64,000 nt of DNA from Candidatus Epulonipiscioides gigas (GCA_001983555.1 LJHE01000060.1:1-64000), one strand, 5' to 3'. Numbered from the stretch's first letter, positions 7,896 through 16,867 are shown. Notes: a model not told the origin generated them from the sequence alone. Translations and numbers: made by a program.

Positions 7896-8888
7896 TTGGA
7901 AACAGCTACACAAAAAAAGCCAGTTGTATCAAAGCCAAAGAAAGCTAAAAAAATCAAACTAACTAAAGAACAAAAACGTAAGCAGCGAAAAAAAATGGCA
8001 GGTATGTGGCAATTATATTTTCTATTGTTACTACCAATAATTTATTTCATAGTTTTTAACTATATTCCAATGTATGGAGCTCAGATAGCTTTTAAGGATT
8101 ATTTAACTATTGAAGGAATTTGGGGCAGTCCTTGGGTAGGATTGAAACATTTCCAACGCTTTATAGATTCGGGTATGATGTGGACGCTTGTTAAAAATAC
8201 ATTATCAATAAGTTTGTATGCATTATTTATGGGATTACCATTTCCAGTTATATTAGCACTACTTTTTAGATATATTCCATTAAAGAAATATGGAAAGTTT
8301 ATTCAATCTGTAACTTATGCTCCACACTTTATATCAACAGTTGTTATGGCGGGTATAATTGTAGAAGCTCTAAATCCACGTGGTGGTATGATTGACACAA
8401 TCGTTGGATTATTCGGGGGAGATTGGGAAACAAATTTAATGGGTATACCAGAGGCGTTTTCATCTGTCTATGTATGGTCAGGAATTTGGCAAAATATGGG
8501 ATTTGGTGCAATACTTTATTGTGCAGTGCTTGCAGGAGTTGATACTACATATCACGAAGCAGCAATGGTTGATGGAGCAACTTTAGCACAAAGAGTTTGG
8601 CATATTGACATACCATTCTTAGTTCCACAAATTGTATTATCACTTATACTTGGAATGGGTAATGTTCTAAATGTTGGATTTGAAAAAGCATTACTATTAC
8701 AAAATACTCTAAATCAAAGTAAATCAGAAATGATAAGCACGTATGTCTATAAAATGGGTATTGCTGCAGCTCTTCCAGACCTTTCATATACCACAGCTAT
8801 TGGTTTATTTAAATCGGTAATAGCATTTGTTTTGGTTGTAGTGGTAAACAAAATCGCTAGAAAGTACGGGGAGATGAGCATATGGTAA
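7896..8888 (+). CDS. lplB: ABC transporter permease, LplB/YteP type
   Basis: Inner-membrane permease (MalF-like) for an oligosaccharide ABC importer, 330 residues. After a lysine-rich cytoplasmic start it has about six spans. Family marks are Y-x-P-M-Y-G-A-Q-I-A-F-K-D-Y near residue 53 and the E-A-A-x-V-D-G-A-x4-Q-x-V-W-H-I EAA loop (about 225-240) that docks the ATPase. Translation starts at TTG after AAGGAGGAAG. The next permease overlaps by seven bases. No ATPase gene is in the locus, as is usual for this class, which borrows a shared MsmX-type ATPase. The sugar is unknown; the GH86 locus 15 kb away suggests, but does not show, algal oligosaccharides. Confidence 0.9.
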   Translation: METATQKKPVVSKPKKAKKIKLTKEQKRKQRKKMAGMWQLYFLLLLPIIYFIVFNYIPMYGAQIAFKDYLTIEGIWGSPWVGLKHFQRFIDSGMMWTLVKNTLSISLYALFMGLPFPVILALLFRYIPLKKYGKFIQSVTYAPHFISTVVMAGIIVEALNPRGGMIDTIVGLFGGDWETNLMGIPEAFSSVYVWSGIWQNMGFGAILYCAVLAGVDTTYHEAAMVDGATLAQRVWHIDIPFLVPQIVLSLILGMGNVLNVGFEKALLLQNTLNQSKSEMISTYVYKMGIAAALPDLSYTTAIGLFKSVIAFVLVVVVNKIARKYGEMSIW

Positions 8889-9847
8889 AAAATAATGAAA
8901 TCCTCACAGCAGATGGTTCTGTAAAGGTAATAAATCAAAAAAAGAAAAATATTTTAACACCTGAAATAGGAGACCAAATTAGTACATCTATTATAACTTT
9001 AATACTTGCAACATTTATATTATTAATTATTATATATCCATTATGGTTTATTATAATTAGCTCATTTAGTTCTGGTAAGGCAGTTGCATCTGGAGCAGTA
9101 TTTTTCCTTCCTGTTGAACCTACACTGGATGGATATAAGGCGGTTTTTGACCACCATTTATTGCTAATTAGTTTTAGAAACTCAGTTATGTATATGGTAG
9201 TTGGTACAACAATTAATATATTTATGACTGTTATTACTGCATATCCATTATCACGTAAAGACTTAATAGGTCGCTCAAAAATTACTTTATTTTTTGCTTT
9301 TACTGTATGGTTTAGTGGTGGTATGGTTCCAACATTCTTACTATATCGTAGCTTAGGTATGATAAATACATTTTGGGTAATGGTTATTCCTGGAGCAGTT
9401 GTAATGGCAAGAATGGTTGTGACAAGAACTTATTTCCAACACTCAATACCTGAAGAACTTTTAGAAGCTTCAAAACTTGATGGTTGCTCAGATATTGGAT
9501 ATCTAGTAAAAATAGCACTTCCACTTGCAAAACCAATTCTTGCAGTTATTACATTGCATTATGCAGTTGGTCACTGGAATGAATTCTTTACAGCGTTACT
9601 TTATATTCAAGACCCAAGCAAATATCCACTTCAGTTAGTACTTAGAGATATTCTATTTAATGCTCAAACGTCAATTGGTGGAGATGCTGGTTCATTAAGT
9701 CTTGATGACATGGCAATGCTTGAAAATCAACAACAAATTCTTAAATACTCTGTAATCGTTGTTAGTGCACTGCCAATGATGATTATTTATCCATTTGTAC
9801 AAAAATATTTTGTTCGAGGAATTATGTCGGGCTCTGTTAAAGGTTAA
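8882..9847 (+). CDS. lplC: ABC transporter permease, LplC/YtcP type
   Basis: Second permease (MalG-like) of the importer, 321 residues with about six membrane spans. The EAA loop reads E-E-L-L-E-A-S-K-L-D-G-C-S-D near 197-210. The W-F-S-G-G-M-V-P-T-F-L region and the C-terminal P-F-V-Q-K-Y-F-V-R-G-x-M-x-G-S-V-K-G are characteristic of carbohydrate permeases of this group. It starts at ATG inside the end of the first permease gene, so the two are translationally coupled. The 135-base gap to the binding-protein gene carries two hairpins. Confidence 0.92.
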   Translation: MVKNNEILTADGSVKVINQKKKNILTPEIGDQISTSIITLILATFILLIIIYPLWFIIISSFSSGKAVASGAVFFLPVEPTLDGYKAVFDHHLLLISFRNSVMYMVVGTTINIFMTVITAYPLSRKDLIGRSKITLFFAFTVWFSGGMVPTFLLYRSLGMINTFWVMVIPGAVVMARMVVTRTYFQHSIPEELLEASKLDGCSDIGYLVKIALPLAKPILAVITLHYAVGHWNEFFTALLYIQDPSKYPLQLVLRDILFNAQTSIGGDAGSLSLDDMAMLENQQQILKYSVIVVSALPMMIIYPFVQKYFVRGIMSGSVKG

Positions 9848-9870
9848 AGTAGAAGCCCATTGAATGTTAA

Positions 9871-9939
9871 GAACTAGGAGCTCATTGTTTCTAGTTCACA
9901 ATCACTAATTAATATAACATGTCATGATTTTGTCATGAC
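9871..9939 (+). other. Two hairpins between permease and binding-protein genes
   Basis: GAACTAG (9871-9877) pairs with CTAGTTC (9891-9897), and GTCATGA (9921-9927) pairs with TCATGAC (9933-9939). Neither has a T-run. Such hairpins before a binding-protein cistron often stabilise a processed mRNA so the binder is made in excess; that role is inferred here. Confidence 0.4.
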
Positions 9940-9982
9940 GAAATATCATAAATTTATTACATAAAAAATAGGAGGATTTTCG

Positions 9983-11644
9983 ATGAATTATAAAAAATTT
10001 TTAAGCTTAGGACTTTGTATATTATCACTTGGAGCTGTTTTTACAGGATGTGGTGACTCTGAAGAAAGTAATAGCAATGCTGCAAAAGCAGATGTATACA
10101 CAGAATCAGGTTATCCAATTATAAAAGAAGGAGAAGAAGTAAGTATTAGTTTTTTTACTGGTCTTAGACCAAGTGTAACTACGTATGATTCTTCTACTAA
10201 TCCTGCGACAAAACATTTTGAAGATTTGACTGGTATCAAAATGGAATTTATTGAAACAACTGATGCAGACAAGAAACAAAAATTTAATGTAATGATGACA
10301 GGTGGAGATTACACAGACGTTGTATTAGATATGTGGAATTCTCATTCAGAGCTTGCTTTATATGGCCAACAAGGATTATTTATTCCGCTTGAAGATTTAA
10401 TTAGAGAACATGCTCCAAATATTCAAGCTGCTCTTGATGCACATCCAGTAGTAAAAGATACTTGGACGCTTGAAGATGGTCATATGTACACAATCCCTAG
10501 AATAGGAAGCTCGACACATTCAGAAGTTTCTCAAAGAATGTGGCTTAATAAACAGTGGTTAGATAATTTAGGTCTTGAAGTACCAAAAACCACAGAAGAC
10601 TTTTATAAAGTTTTAAAAGCATTTAAAGAGCAAGATGCAAATGGAAATGGTGATCCTAATGACGAAATACCTCTATCAGGAGCTGTTTCATCTGGTTGGA
10701 ATACAAACCCAATACCATATCTAGCAAATGCGTTTATTCCATGCACAAATACTTCTAACTATTTAAATATAGATGAAAATGGCAAAGTATATTTTGCTAA
10801 AGTAACAGATGAGTGGAAAGAATTTTTGAAATATATGAATAGACTTCATGAAGAGGGATTAATTGACCCACTGTTGTTTTCTCAAACTAAAGACCAATTG
10901 TTAAAGCTCGGTTCAAATCCTGGTGATGTAATAATGGGAGCAACTACTGGTGGCTCTGTTTCTGTTTTCACAAATACAACTAATTACGATGTATGGAACC
11001 AATATATTGCTCTACCACCACTTACAGGTCCTGAAGGAGTTTGCTCTGCAGTACGCTCACCTGATTATGGTAGCCCTGTTCTTTCAATCACAAATAAATG
11101 TGAGTATCCAGAAGCAGTTGTTCGTTTATTCGACTACCTATATACTGAAGAAGGCTTAATTTGGTCACAATTTGGCGAAATTGGAAACGCAGCAATCGAC
11201 ATAGCTCCAGAAGGATCATTAAATATTATTGGTGAACCTGCAAAATATGTCCGTTTACCATTTGATAATATTAAAGACTTAAGTTGGAATAGAATGGGAC
11301 CAGATTATAGACCAGCTGATTATGACTTGTGGTTTACTGCAAAAGAAAATCCTGCTCAAGATATTGAAAAAATTTTATATGAATCTGCTGTAAACGATTA
11401 TTTGCCTGTTGCTCAAGATCCTGCAACAATTATGCCTAAAGTTGCATTTACTACAGAAGAATCTCGTGTAATTGTTGATACAACTACCAATATGAATATG
11501 TATATTGACCAAGTTACAGCAGAGTTTGTCACTGGCACAAGAGATATTGATGCTGGTTGGGATGAATATATTAATACTCTTAATAGTCAGGGGTTACAAA
11601 GTTATATAGATGTAAACCAAGCTGCATATGATAGAAATTATTAA
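9983..11644 (+). CDS. lplA: Extracellular solute-binding lipoprotein 1, LplA/YtcQ type
   Basis: Lipid-anchored substrate receptor for the importer, 553 residues, normal for the LplA/YtcQ group. The signal peptide ends in lipobox F-T-G-C, so Cys23 is the acylated residue. Typical blocks are G-E-E-V-S-I-S-F-F near the start of the mature domain, D-A-N-G-N-G-D-P-N-D-E-I-P-L-S-G near 216 (a Ca2+-loop-like motif), and M-G-P-D-Y-R-P-A-D-Y-D near 440. It is nearly duplicated by the gene at 11858; the strongest divergence is at the mature N-terminus and around 230-260, which may mark different ligands. A terminator follows. Confidence 0.92.
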   Translation: MNYKKFLSLGLCILSLGAVFTGCGDSEESNSNAAKADVYTESGYPIIKEGEEVSISFFTGLRPSVTTYDSSTNPATKHFEDLTGIKMEFIETTDADKKQKFNVMMTGGDYTDVVLDMWNSHSELALYGQQGLFIPLEDLIREHAPNIQAALDAHPVVKDTWTLEDGHMYTIPRIGSSTHSEVSQRMWLNKQWLDNLGLEVPKTTEDFYKVLKAFKEQDANGNGDPNDEIPLSGAVSSGWNTNPIPYLANAFIPCTNTSNYLNIDENGKVYFAKVTDEWKEFLKYMNRLHEEGLIDPLLFSQTKDQLLKLGSNPGDVIMGATTGGSVSVFTNTTNYDVWNQYIALPPLTGPEGVCSAVRSPDYGSPVLSITNKCEYPEAVVRLFDYLYTEEGLIWSQFGEIGNAAIDIAPEGSLNIIGEPAKYVRLPFDNIKDLSWNRMGPDYRPADYDLWFTAKENPAQDIEKILYESAVNDYLPVAQDPATIMPKVAFTTEESRVIVDTTTNMNMYIDQVTAEFVTGTRDIDAGWDEYINTLNSQGLQSYIDVNQAAYDRNY

Positions 11645-11678
11645 TATTTAATTATAGGCAAGACTTTGTTTATGATAA

Positions 11679-11703
11679 AGAGGGGCTTTGCCCTTCTTTT
11701 TTT
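11679..11703 (+). terminator. Intrinsic terminator after binding protein 1
   Basis: A 7-bp stem AGAGGGG / CCCTTCT (one G-T pair), loop CTTTG, then seven T. It probably allows partial read-through to the second binder. Confidence 0.7.
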
Positions 11704-11725
11704 ATACATATGGAGGTGATTTTTC

Positions 11726-11842
11726 ATGAAATTATTAAAAGTAGGTGTTATAACCATAGGAACAATCTTGGTCGGAAATATAGGGAAACTATGGTATTTA
11801 GTATCTAAATCTAATGAGCATAAAGAAGATAAGAAAAAATAA
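11726..11842 (+). CDS. 38-residue membrane peptide between the two binding proteins
   Basis: A small ORF starting at ATG 11726 with a near-perfect ribosome site GGAGGTGAT about seven bases upstream. The peptide has one hydrophobic segment (about residues 5-26) and a charged tail E-H-K-E-D-K-K-K, so it should be a single-span membrane peptide with a cytoplasmic-like tail. It ends 16 bases before the second binder, which has its own AAAGGAGG. I do not recognise the family. Strong start signals and a sensible topology argue that it is real. It could be a small regulator or stabiliser of the permease complex; that is a guess from position. Confidence 0.6.
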   Translation: MKLLKVGVITIGTILVGNIGKLWYLVSKSNEHKEDKKK

Positions 11843-11857
11843 AGGAGGATATGATTT

Positions 11858-13519
11858 ATGAACTTAAAAAAATTTTTAAAATTAGGAGCCACAATATTAA
11901 CACTAGGAGCAATATTAACAGGCTGTGGTGGAGATGAAGGTAACACAAGTTCTGTTAAAGAAGATATTCTTACAGAGTCTGGTTATCCAATTATAAAAGA
12001 AGGAGAAGAAATATCAATTAGTTTTTTTGCCCCTCTCAGAACGAGCGTAACTACATATAGCTCGGATGTCAATCCAACCACTAAACACTTAGAAGAATTA
12101 ACCGGTGTAAAAATGGAATTTATTGAAGCAACTAATGCTGACCAAAAACAAAAGTTTAATGTAATGATGACTGGTGGAGATTACACAGATGTAATATTAC
12201 AAATGAGCACATCTCTTTCCGAGCTTGCATTATATGGTCAGCAAGGAATTTTTATTCCACTTGAAGATTTAATAGCTGAGCATGCTCCAAATATTCAAGC
12301 TGCTCTTGATGCACATCCTGTCGTTAAAAATACTTGGACATTAGAAGATGGTCATTTATATACTATTCCTAGAATTGGAAATTCTTTTCATTCTGAAGTA
12401 CCTCAAAGAATGTGGCTTAATAAACAGTGGTTAGATAATTTAGGTCTTGAAGTACCAACAACTACAGAAGAATTTTATCAAGTTTTAAAAGCATTTAAAG
12501 AGAAAGATGCAAATGGAAACGGTGATCCTAATGATGAAATTCCTTTATCGGGTTCAATGGCTGGTTGGAATACAAATCCACTTCCATATTTTTCTAATGC
12601 ATTTATTGCAAATACAACTCATTCTGGATACTTAAATATTGATGAGAATGATAAGGTATATTTTGTTAAAGTAACAGATGAATGGAAAGAATTTTTGAAA
12701 TATATGAATAAACTTTATGAAGATGAATTAATTGACCCATTATTATTTTCTCAAACTAGTGATCAGCTCATGAAACTTGGATCCAATCCAGGGGATACAA
12801 TAATGGGAGCAACTGGTGGTGGTTCTGTTTCCGTATTTAGCCACACTACAAATTACGACGTTTGGAACCAATATATTGCTTTGCCACCACTTACAGGGCC
12901 AGAAGGTGTACGCTCTGCTGCACGAAATGTTGATTATGGATCTGCTCAACTTTCTATCACAAATGCATGTGAGCACCCAGAAGCAGTTATTCGTATGTTT
13001 GATTATATGTATACAGAAGAAGGATTATTATGGTCGCAATTTGGCGAAATTGGAAATGATGCAATTGACATTGCTCCAGAAGGGTCATTAAATATTATTG
13101 GTGAACCTGCAAAATACGAGCGCTTACCATATGACCATGTGAAAGATTTAAATTGGAATAGAATGGGTCCTGACTATCGCCCAGCTGACTATGATTTATG
13201 GTTTACTGCAAAAGAAAATCCTGCTCAAGATATTGAAAAAGTTTTATATGAATCTGCGGTAAATGACTATTTGCCTGTTGCTCAAGACCCATCTGAGATA
13301 ATGCCCAAAATAGCTTTTACTACTGAAGAATCTAGGATTATTGTCGATACAACTACAAATATGAATTCATATATTGACCAAATTACTGCAGAGTTTATAA
13401 CAGGAAAAAAAGATATTGAAGAAAATTGGAGCGAATATATTGAACAACTTAACAAATATGGTTTACAGGAATATTTAGCAGTTCAACAAGCTGGCTATGA
13501 TAGATTTATAAATAAATAG
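11858..13519 (+). CDS. lplA: Extracellular solute-binding lipoprotein 2, LplA/YtcQ type
   Basis: Second binding lipoprotein, 553 residues, same length as the first and largely identical to it. The lipobox is L-T-G-C with acylated Cys23. The D-A-N-G-N-G-D-P-N-D-E-I-P-L-S-G loop and M-G-P-D-Y-R-P-A-D-Y-D block are conserved exactly. Differences cluster in the linker after the Cys, at R-T-S-V-T-T-Y-S-S, and around residues 228-260, where the ligand site may lie. No second permease pair accompanies it, so both binders probably feed the same transporter and broaden its substrate range. Confidence 0.9.
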   Translation: MNLKKFLKLGATILTLGAILTGCGGDEGNTSSVKEDILTESGYPIIKEGEEISISFFAPLRTSVTTYSSDVNPTTKHLEELTGVKMEFIEATNADQKQKFNVMMTGGDYTDVILQMSTSLSELALYGQQGIFIPLEDLIAEHAPNIQAALDAHPVVKNTWTLEDGHLYTIPRIGNSFHSEVPQRMWLNKQWLDNLGLEVPTTTEEFYQVLKAFKEKDANGNGDPNDEIPLSGSMAGWNTNPLPYFSNAFIANTTHSGYLNIDENDKVYFVKVTDEWKEFLKYMNKLYEDELIDPLLFSQTSDQLMKLGSNPGDTIMGATGGGSVSVFSHTTNYDVWNQYIALPPLTGPEGVRSAARNVDYGSAQLSITNACEHPEAVIRMFDYMYTEEGLLWSQFGEIGNDAIDIAPEGSLNIIGEPAKYERLPYDHVKDLNWNRMGPDYRPADYDLWFTAKENPAQDIEKVLYESAVNDYLPVAQDPSEIMPKIAFTTEESRIIVDTTTNMNSYIDQITAEFITGKKDIEENWSEYIEQLNKYGLQEYLAVQQAGYDRFINK

Positions 13520-13595
13520 AGCAGTAAAAGTTGTAATTGAAAGAACTAAACTAGGTATTGCTGAGTTAATTAAGATAAGAACAGGAGAAATCAGT

Positions 13596-14647
13596 ATGGA
13601 AAAAAATACAAATGTTAAATCGTTGTTAAAAGAAGCTCGCAAAAACAATATTGAAGCACAACATAATTTGGGTGTATTTTATGATAATTCTCAGAATTTT
13701 AAAAAAGCTGTAAAATGGTATACCAAAGCTGCTGAGCAAGGTTTTGCAATCTCACAACACAATTTGGGTTGTTGTTATGAAGGTGGAGTGGGTGTTGCTA
13801 GAGATTTAAAAAAAGCTGTTGAATGGTATACCAAAGCCGCTGAACAAGGACTTGCAGAAGCACAACATAATTTGGGGAATTGTTATCTATTTGGAAAAGG
13901 TGTTGCTAGAGATTTAAAAAAAGCTGTTGAATGGTATACCAAAGCTGCTGAGCAAGGAGTTGCAGATTCACAACACAATTTGGGTTGTTGTTATGAAGAT
14001 GGAATGGGTGTTGCTCAAGATTTTAAAAAAGCTGTGGAATGGTATACTAAAGCTGCTGAGCAAGGATTTGCAGCATCACAACATAGTTTAGGTTGTTGTT
14101 ATGAAGGCGGAATGGGTGTTGCTCAAGATTTTAAAAAAGCTGTGGAATGGTATACTAAAGCTGCTGAGCAAGGATTTGCAAAATCACAACATAGTTTGGG
14201 TGTGTGTTATGAAAATGGAATTGGTGTTGTTCAAAATTTCAAAAAAGCTGTGGAATGGGTGTTGCTCAAAATTCCAAGACATCATTTGAATGGTATAACG
14301 AAGCTGCCAAACAATGTGATGTTAATGCTCAATACAATTTAGGCGAGTGTTATAGATGTGGAAAAGGTTTTACTCCAGATTTTGAAAGAGCAGTTAAATC
14401 TTATATTAAATCTGCTAAACAAGGGCATGTACTTGCTCAACTTAAATTGGGTGAGTGTTATGAAAATGGCACAGGTATTGCTCAAAACTCAAAACAAGCT
14501 GTGAAATGGTATACCAAAGCTGCTAAACAAGGTAATGTAGATGCTCAAATTAAGTTGGGTAAATCTTCTGATGATAATAAAAAAGGAATTACTAAACATT
14601 TCAAAAAAACATTTAAACGATCTACAAAAGAAAAAAACTCTAAGTAA
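13596..14647 (+). pseudogene. Sel1-repeat protein gene with internal frameshift
   Basis: A cytoplasmic protein of about ten Sel1 (SLR) alpha-helical repeats of 36 residues, consensus K-A-V-E-W-Y-T-K-A-A-E-Q-G followed by A-x-S-Q-H-N-L-G-x-C-Y-E-x-G. SLR proteins are adaptor scaffolds. Repeats 1-6 are read from ATG 13596; the frame then leaves the repeat pattern and stops at 14342. Repeats 7-10 continue in another frame from about 14255 to 14647, where an in-frame ATG could restart translation. The break falls on GGAATGG (14252-14258), a sequence occurring at two different positions and frames within each repeat. This indicates out-of-phase recombination. Two shortened proteins might still be made. 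There is no signal peptide. Confidence 0.75.
13632..14540 (+). repeat. 108-nt tandem repeats encoding Sel1 units
   Basis: The DNA repeats with a 108-base period, most regular between about 13770 and 14250, where neighbouring units are nearly identical. This favours slippage and unequal recombination, and the frameshift at 14252-14258 is probably a product of it. Confidence 0.8.
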
Positions 14648-14747
14648 AGTAATTTTAAAGGATATCAAAGATTTTTAACAAGAGAAAATAGGGAGTGATT
14701 TTTAAATTAATATTGTTTTTATAATGTCTGATCAATAAAACAAATGA

Positions 14748-14936
14748 GCTATAGTGGACATCTTAACAAACTTAAATCTATATATCGACCAAGCAACAGC
14801 AGAATTTGTCTCAGGTATTAAAGACCCTAACAATGATGCAGATTGGAATGAATATTTAGAAATGCTCGAAAAAAATAGACTTAGTGAATATATTGAAGTA
14901 AATCAAGTTGCATTTGATAGAAAAAGAGGGAAATAA
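14748..14936 (+). pseudogene. C-terminal stump of a third solute-binding protein
   Basis: About 60 residues beginning I-V-D-I-L-T-N-L-N-L-Y-I-D-Q align with the last ~60 residues of both intact binders (I-V-D-T-T-T-N-M-N-x-Y-I-D-Q), including the E-Y-I/L-x-V-x-Q-x-x-x-D-R end. An in-frame stop lies immediately before the homology (14745-14747) and no signal peptide or body is present. It is the remnant of a third tandem copy. A GTG at 14754 exists but has no ribosome site. Confidence 0.75.
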
Positions 14937-14976
14937 TTAAAAGTAGAACTTGCATGAGCTCAATTTTTAGGATTTA

Positions 14977-16026
14977 TTATATTTTTGAATATTCTTGTCT
15001 AAGCAGAGCAATCTTTTCTGTTGATAAATCTGTTTTTAGTGCAATCGTTTCATCATCTAATATATCTAATAAAGCAATTGCAACTTGCGTTTTGCCATCT
15101 TCAAGTCCTTCTGCTCGACCTTCCACTCGACCTTCTGCAAGTCCTTTTGCTCGACCTTCCACAAGTCCTTCTACGCGACCTTCTAAAATCCCTTCTAAAA
15201 GTCCTTCTGATTTACCTTCAGCAAATCCTTCTTGATGCTTAAACGTTGCCCATTCCTCTGATGTTATTTGTGATATTATCATACTTTTTACTCCTTCTCT
15301 TTCTTTTTTTAATAAATTTACTAATAAACCTTGTTTAATCGTATCATCTATAGCTTTTTCAACTGCTTCATTTTTACTTAATTCCTGCTCTTGATAAGTT
15401 TTCACTGCTTGGGTAAAAAATGCAAATCCTTTTAATGATGGAATTTTATTTAATAGCTCTGCATTATCGGGATGATTTAAATAAATTGCTTCAACATAAA
15501 CTTCAATATAATTTTGCTTTCTACCATTTATTTTAATTTGCCCATATGACGTTTCTTTTTGACTAGTTTCTAAAAACATATCAGATAACTTTGTTATTTC
15601 TCTGGCTACACCTTTTGGATTACCATTTGTGAAAGTTATTAGTATCGGTCTAGGAATTTTTTTCATTGTTTTTGAATGAAAAACAGCATTCCCAAATATC
15701 TCTGATAAAGTGTTAAAATAATAACTGCCATGTCTTACTGGCATATTAGGATTTAAATAACTTTGTTGTTCATAAAAATATATATTTGAGCCTATTATGA
15801 AGGACAAATCATTACGTATTTGCACATAAATAGCATTATTTTCTTTTAGTGTAGTAACTTGTAAATCTTCTTCGTTTATATTTTTTATACCCTTTAATCC
15901 CTTACATAAACTGATTAATTCCTTTTTATCTTGATATATTTTCTTAAAAAAACTATCATTTTTTTGTGGATATATTTTAGTAGAATTAGATTTGAGCAAA
16001 TTAAATTTTTCATCTTGTGTTTTCAT
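14977..16026 (-). CDS. Rpn/PD-(D/E)XK nuclease-family (transposase-like) protein
   Basis: A 349-residue protein of the Rpn-like PD-(D/E)XK group, often present in many copies in Firmicutes and annotated as transposase-like or recombination-promoting nuclease. The N-terminal core has N-D-L-S-F-I-I-G followed by E-Q-Q-S-Y-L-N-P-N-M-P-V-R, the usual E-x-Q-S-x-x-N-P-N-M-P-x-R block containing active-site acids. The middle is helical. Residues about 265-310 form a run of E-G-x-x-E-G-x-x units, then a short helical tail. AGAGGAG precedes the ATG on the minus strand. It faces the decayed third binder and is transcribed away from the two-component genes. A role in local rearrangement is possible but unproven. 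Confidence 0.75.
   Translation of the reverse strand: MKTQDEKFNLLKSNSTKIYPQKNDSFFKKIYQDKKELISLCKGLKGIKNINEEDLQVTTLKENNAIYVQIRNDLSFIIGSNIYFYEQQSYLNPNMPVRHGSYYFNTLSEIFGNAVFHSKTMKKIPRPILITFTNGNPKGVAREITKLSDMFLETSQKETSYGQIKINGRKQNYIEVYVEAIYLNHPDNAELLNKIPSLKGFAFFTQAVKTYQEQELSKNEAVEKAIDDTIKQGLLVNLLKKEREGVKSMIISQITSEEWATFKHQEGFAEGKSEGLLEGILEGRVEGLVEGRAKGLAEGRVEGRAEGLEDGKTQVAIALLDILDDETIALKTDLSTEKIALLRQEYSKI
15095..15235. repeat. 12-nt tandem repeats in the nuclease C-terminus
   Basis: Variants of CTTCTGCTCGAC / CTTCCACTCGAC repeat about eleven times. They encode x-x-E-G units in the minus-strand gene. The repeat number may vary between strains. Apparent plus-strand ORFs here (Ser/Pro-Arg-rich) are products of this repetition. 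Confidence 0.8.
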
Positions 16027-16102
16027 AATTATTCTCCTCTTTTAATACAAGTTATATTAATTATTTCCAAGATTATAAAATTTTATCCTGTATCAAAATG
16101 TA

Positions 16103-16131
16103 TGTACAAATAATTACAAATCCATTATAAT
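16103..16131 (+). promoter_or_regulatory. Sigma-A-like promoter of the second two-component operon
   Basis: TGTACA at 16103-16108, a 17-base spacer and a perfect TATAAT at 16126-16131, about 45 bases before the regulator start. The -35 is weak. Confidence 0.45.
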
Positions 16132-16177
16132 TTATGTTGTAAACAATAAACCGAAAACACTTAGAAAGGTGAAAAAT

Positions 16178-16867
16178 ATGACAATTTATATGGCAGATGA
16201 TAGTGAAGATATTAGAGATATTATATGCTCATTTTTGCAAAATAGTGGATATACTGTACGAGCTTTTGAAACAGGAGATGCATTGCTCAAGGCATTTTTA
16301 GAAAGTCCATCTGACATGGTAATTTTAGATGTAATGATGCCTGGTACTGATGGAGTAAGTATTTGTAATATGATTAGAAAAAAATCGGATGTACCTATAA
16401 TAATAGTATCTGCAAAAGACAGTGAACTTGATAGAATCAATGGTATTACTATGGGAGCTGATGATTACTTAATTAAGCCTTTTGCTCCTATGGAGCTTGT
16501 TGTTAGAGTTGGAGCCATTTTTAGACGAATGAATTTTAAAATTACTACAAATTCAGAAGAATTATCTTATGGTAACATAAAACTAAATACTTCCTTTAAA
16601 GAATGTACCTTTAATGGTCAAACATTAGATGTTACTCCAACAGAATTTTCATTGTTACGTTATATGTTTGAACATCAATCTCGAGCAGTATCGCGTGAAG
16701 AGCTTTTAGAAAATATTTGGAACACTTCTTTTAATACCGATACAAAAGTCTGTGATGATGTATTAAAACGACTTAGAAAAAAACTTCAAAAAACAAATGT
16801 AAAAATTTTATCTGTCTGGGGATTTGGTTTTAAATTAAAATTGGAGGATTTAAATGAAATCTCTTAG
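16178..16867 (+). CDS. OmpR-family response regulator 2
   Basis: A 229-residue regulator. The receiver has D-D at residues 6-7 region (M-A-D-D-S-E-D), phospho-acceptor Asp51 in I-L-D-V-M-M-P, S-A-K-D and L-I-K-P-F. The winged-helix output domain follows, with V-T-P-T-E-F-S-L-L and the final S-V-W-G-F-G-F-K. I prefer ATG 16178, with AGAAAGGTG about seven bases upstream, over an in-frame GTG nine bases earlier that overlaps the ribosome site. It overlaps the kinase gene by 14 bases. Target genes are not evident. Confidence 0.9.
   Translation: MTIYMADDSEDIRDIICSFLQNSGYTVRAFETGDALLKAFLESPSDMVILDVMMPGTDGVSICNMIRKKSDVPIIIVSAKDSELDRINGITMGADDYLIKPFAPMELVVRVGAIFRRMNFKITTNSEELSYGNIKLNTSFKECTFNGQTLDVTPTEFSLLRYMFEHQSRAVSREELLENIWNTSFNTDTKVCDDVLKRLRKKLQKTNVKILSVWGFGFKLKLEDLNEIS

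Noticed and set aside
11641-11946. Minus-strand ORF of 101 codons over the small-peptide region
   Set aside because: It is antisense to the start of a lipoprotein gene and a terminator and has no ribosome site.
13632-14540. 108-bp repeats as a noncoding satellite
   Set aside because: The period equals the 36-residue Sel1 unit and the frame is maintained for six units.
15095-15235. CRISPR-like short repeats
   Set aside because: Units are 12 bp, directly adjacent, without spacers, and keep an E-G coding pattern.
14954-15242. Plus-strand Ser/Pro/Arg-rich and Leu-rich ORFs
   Set aside because: They arise from the 12-nt repeat of the minus-strand Rpn-like gene read on the other strand.
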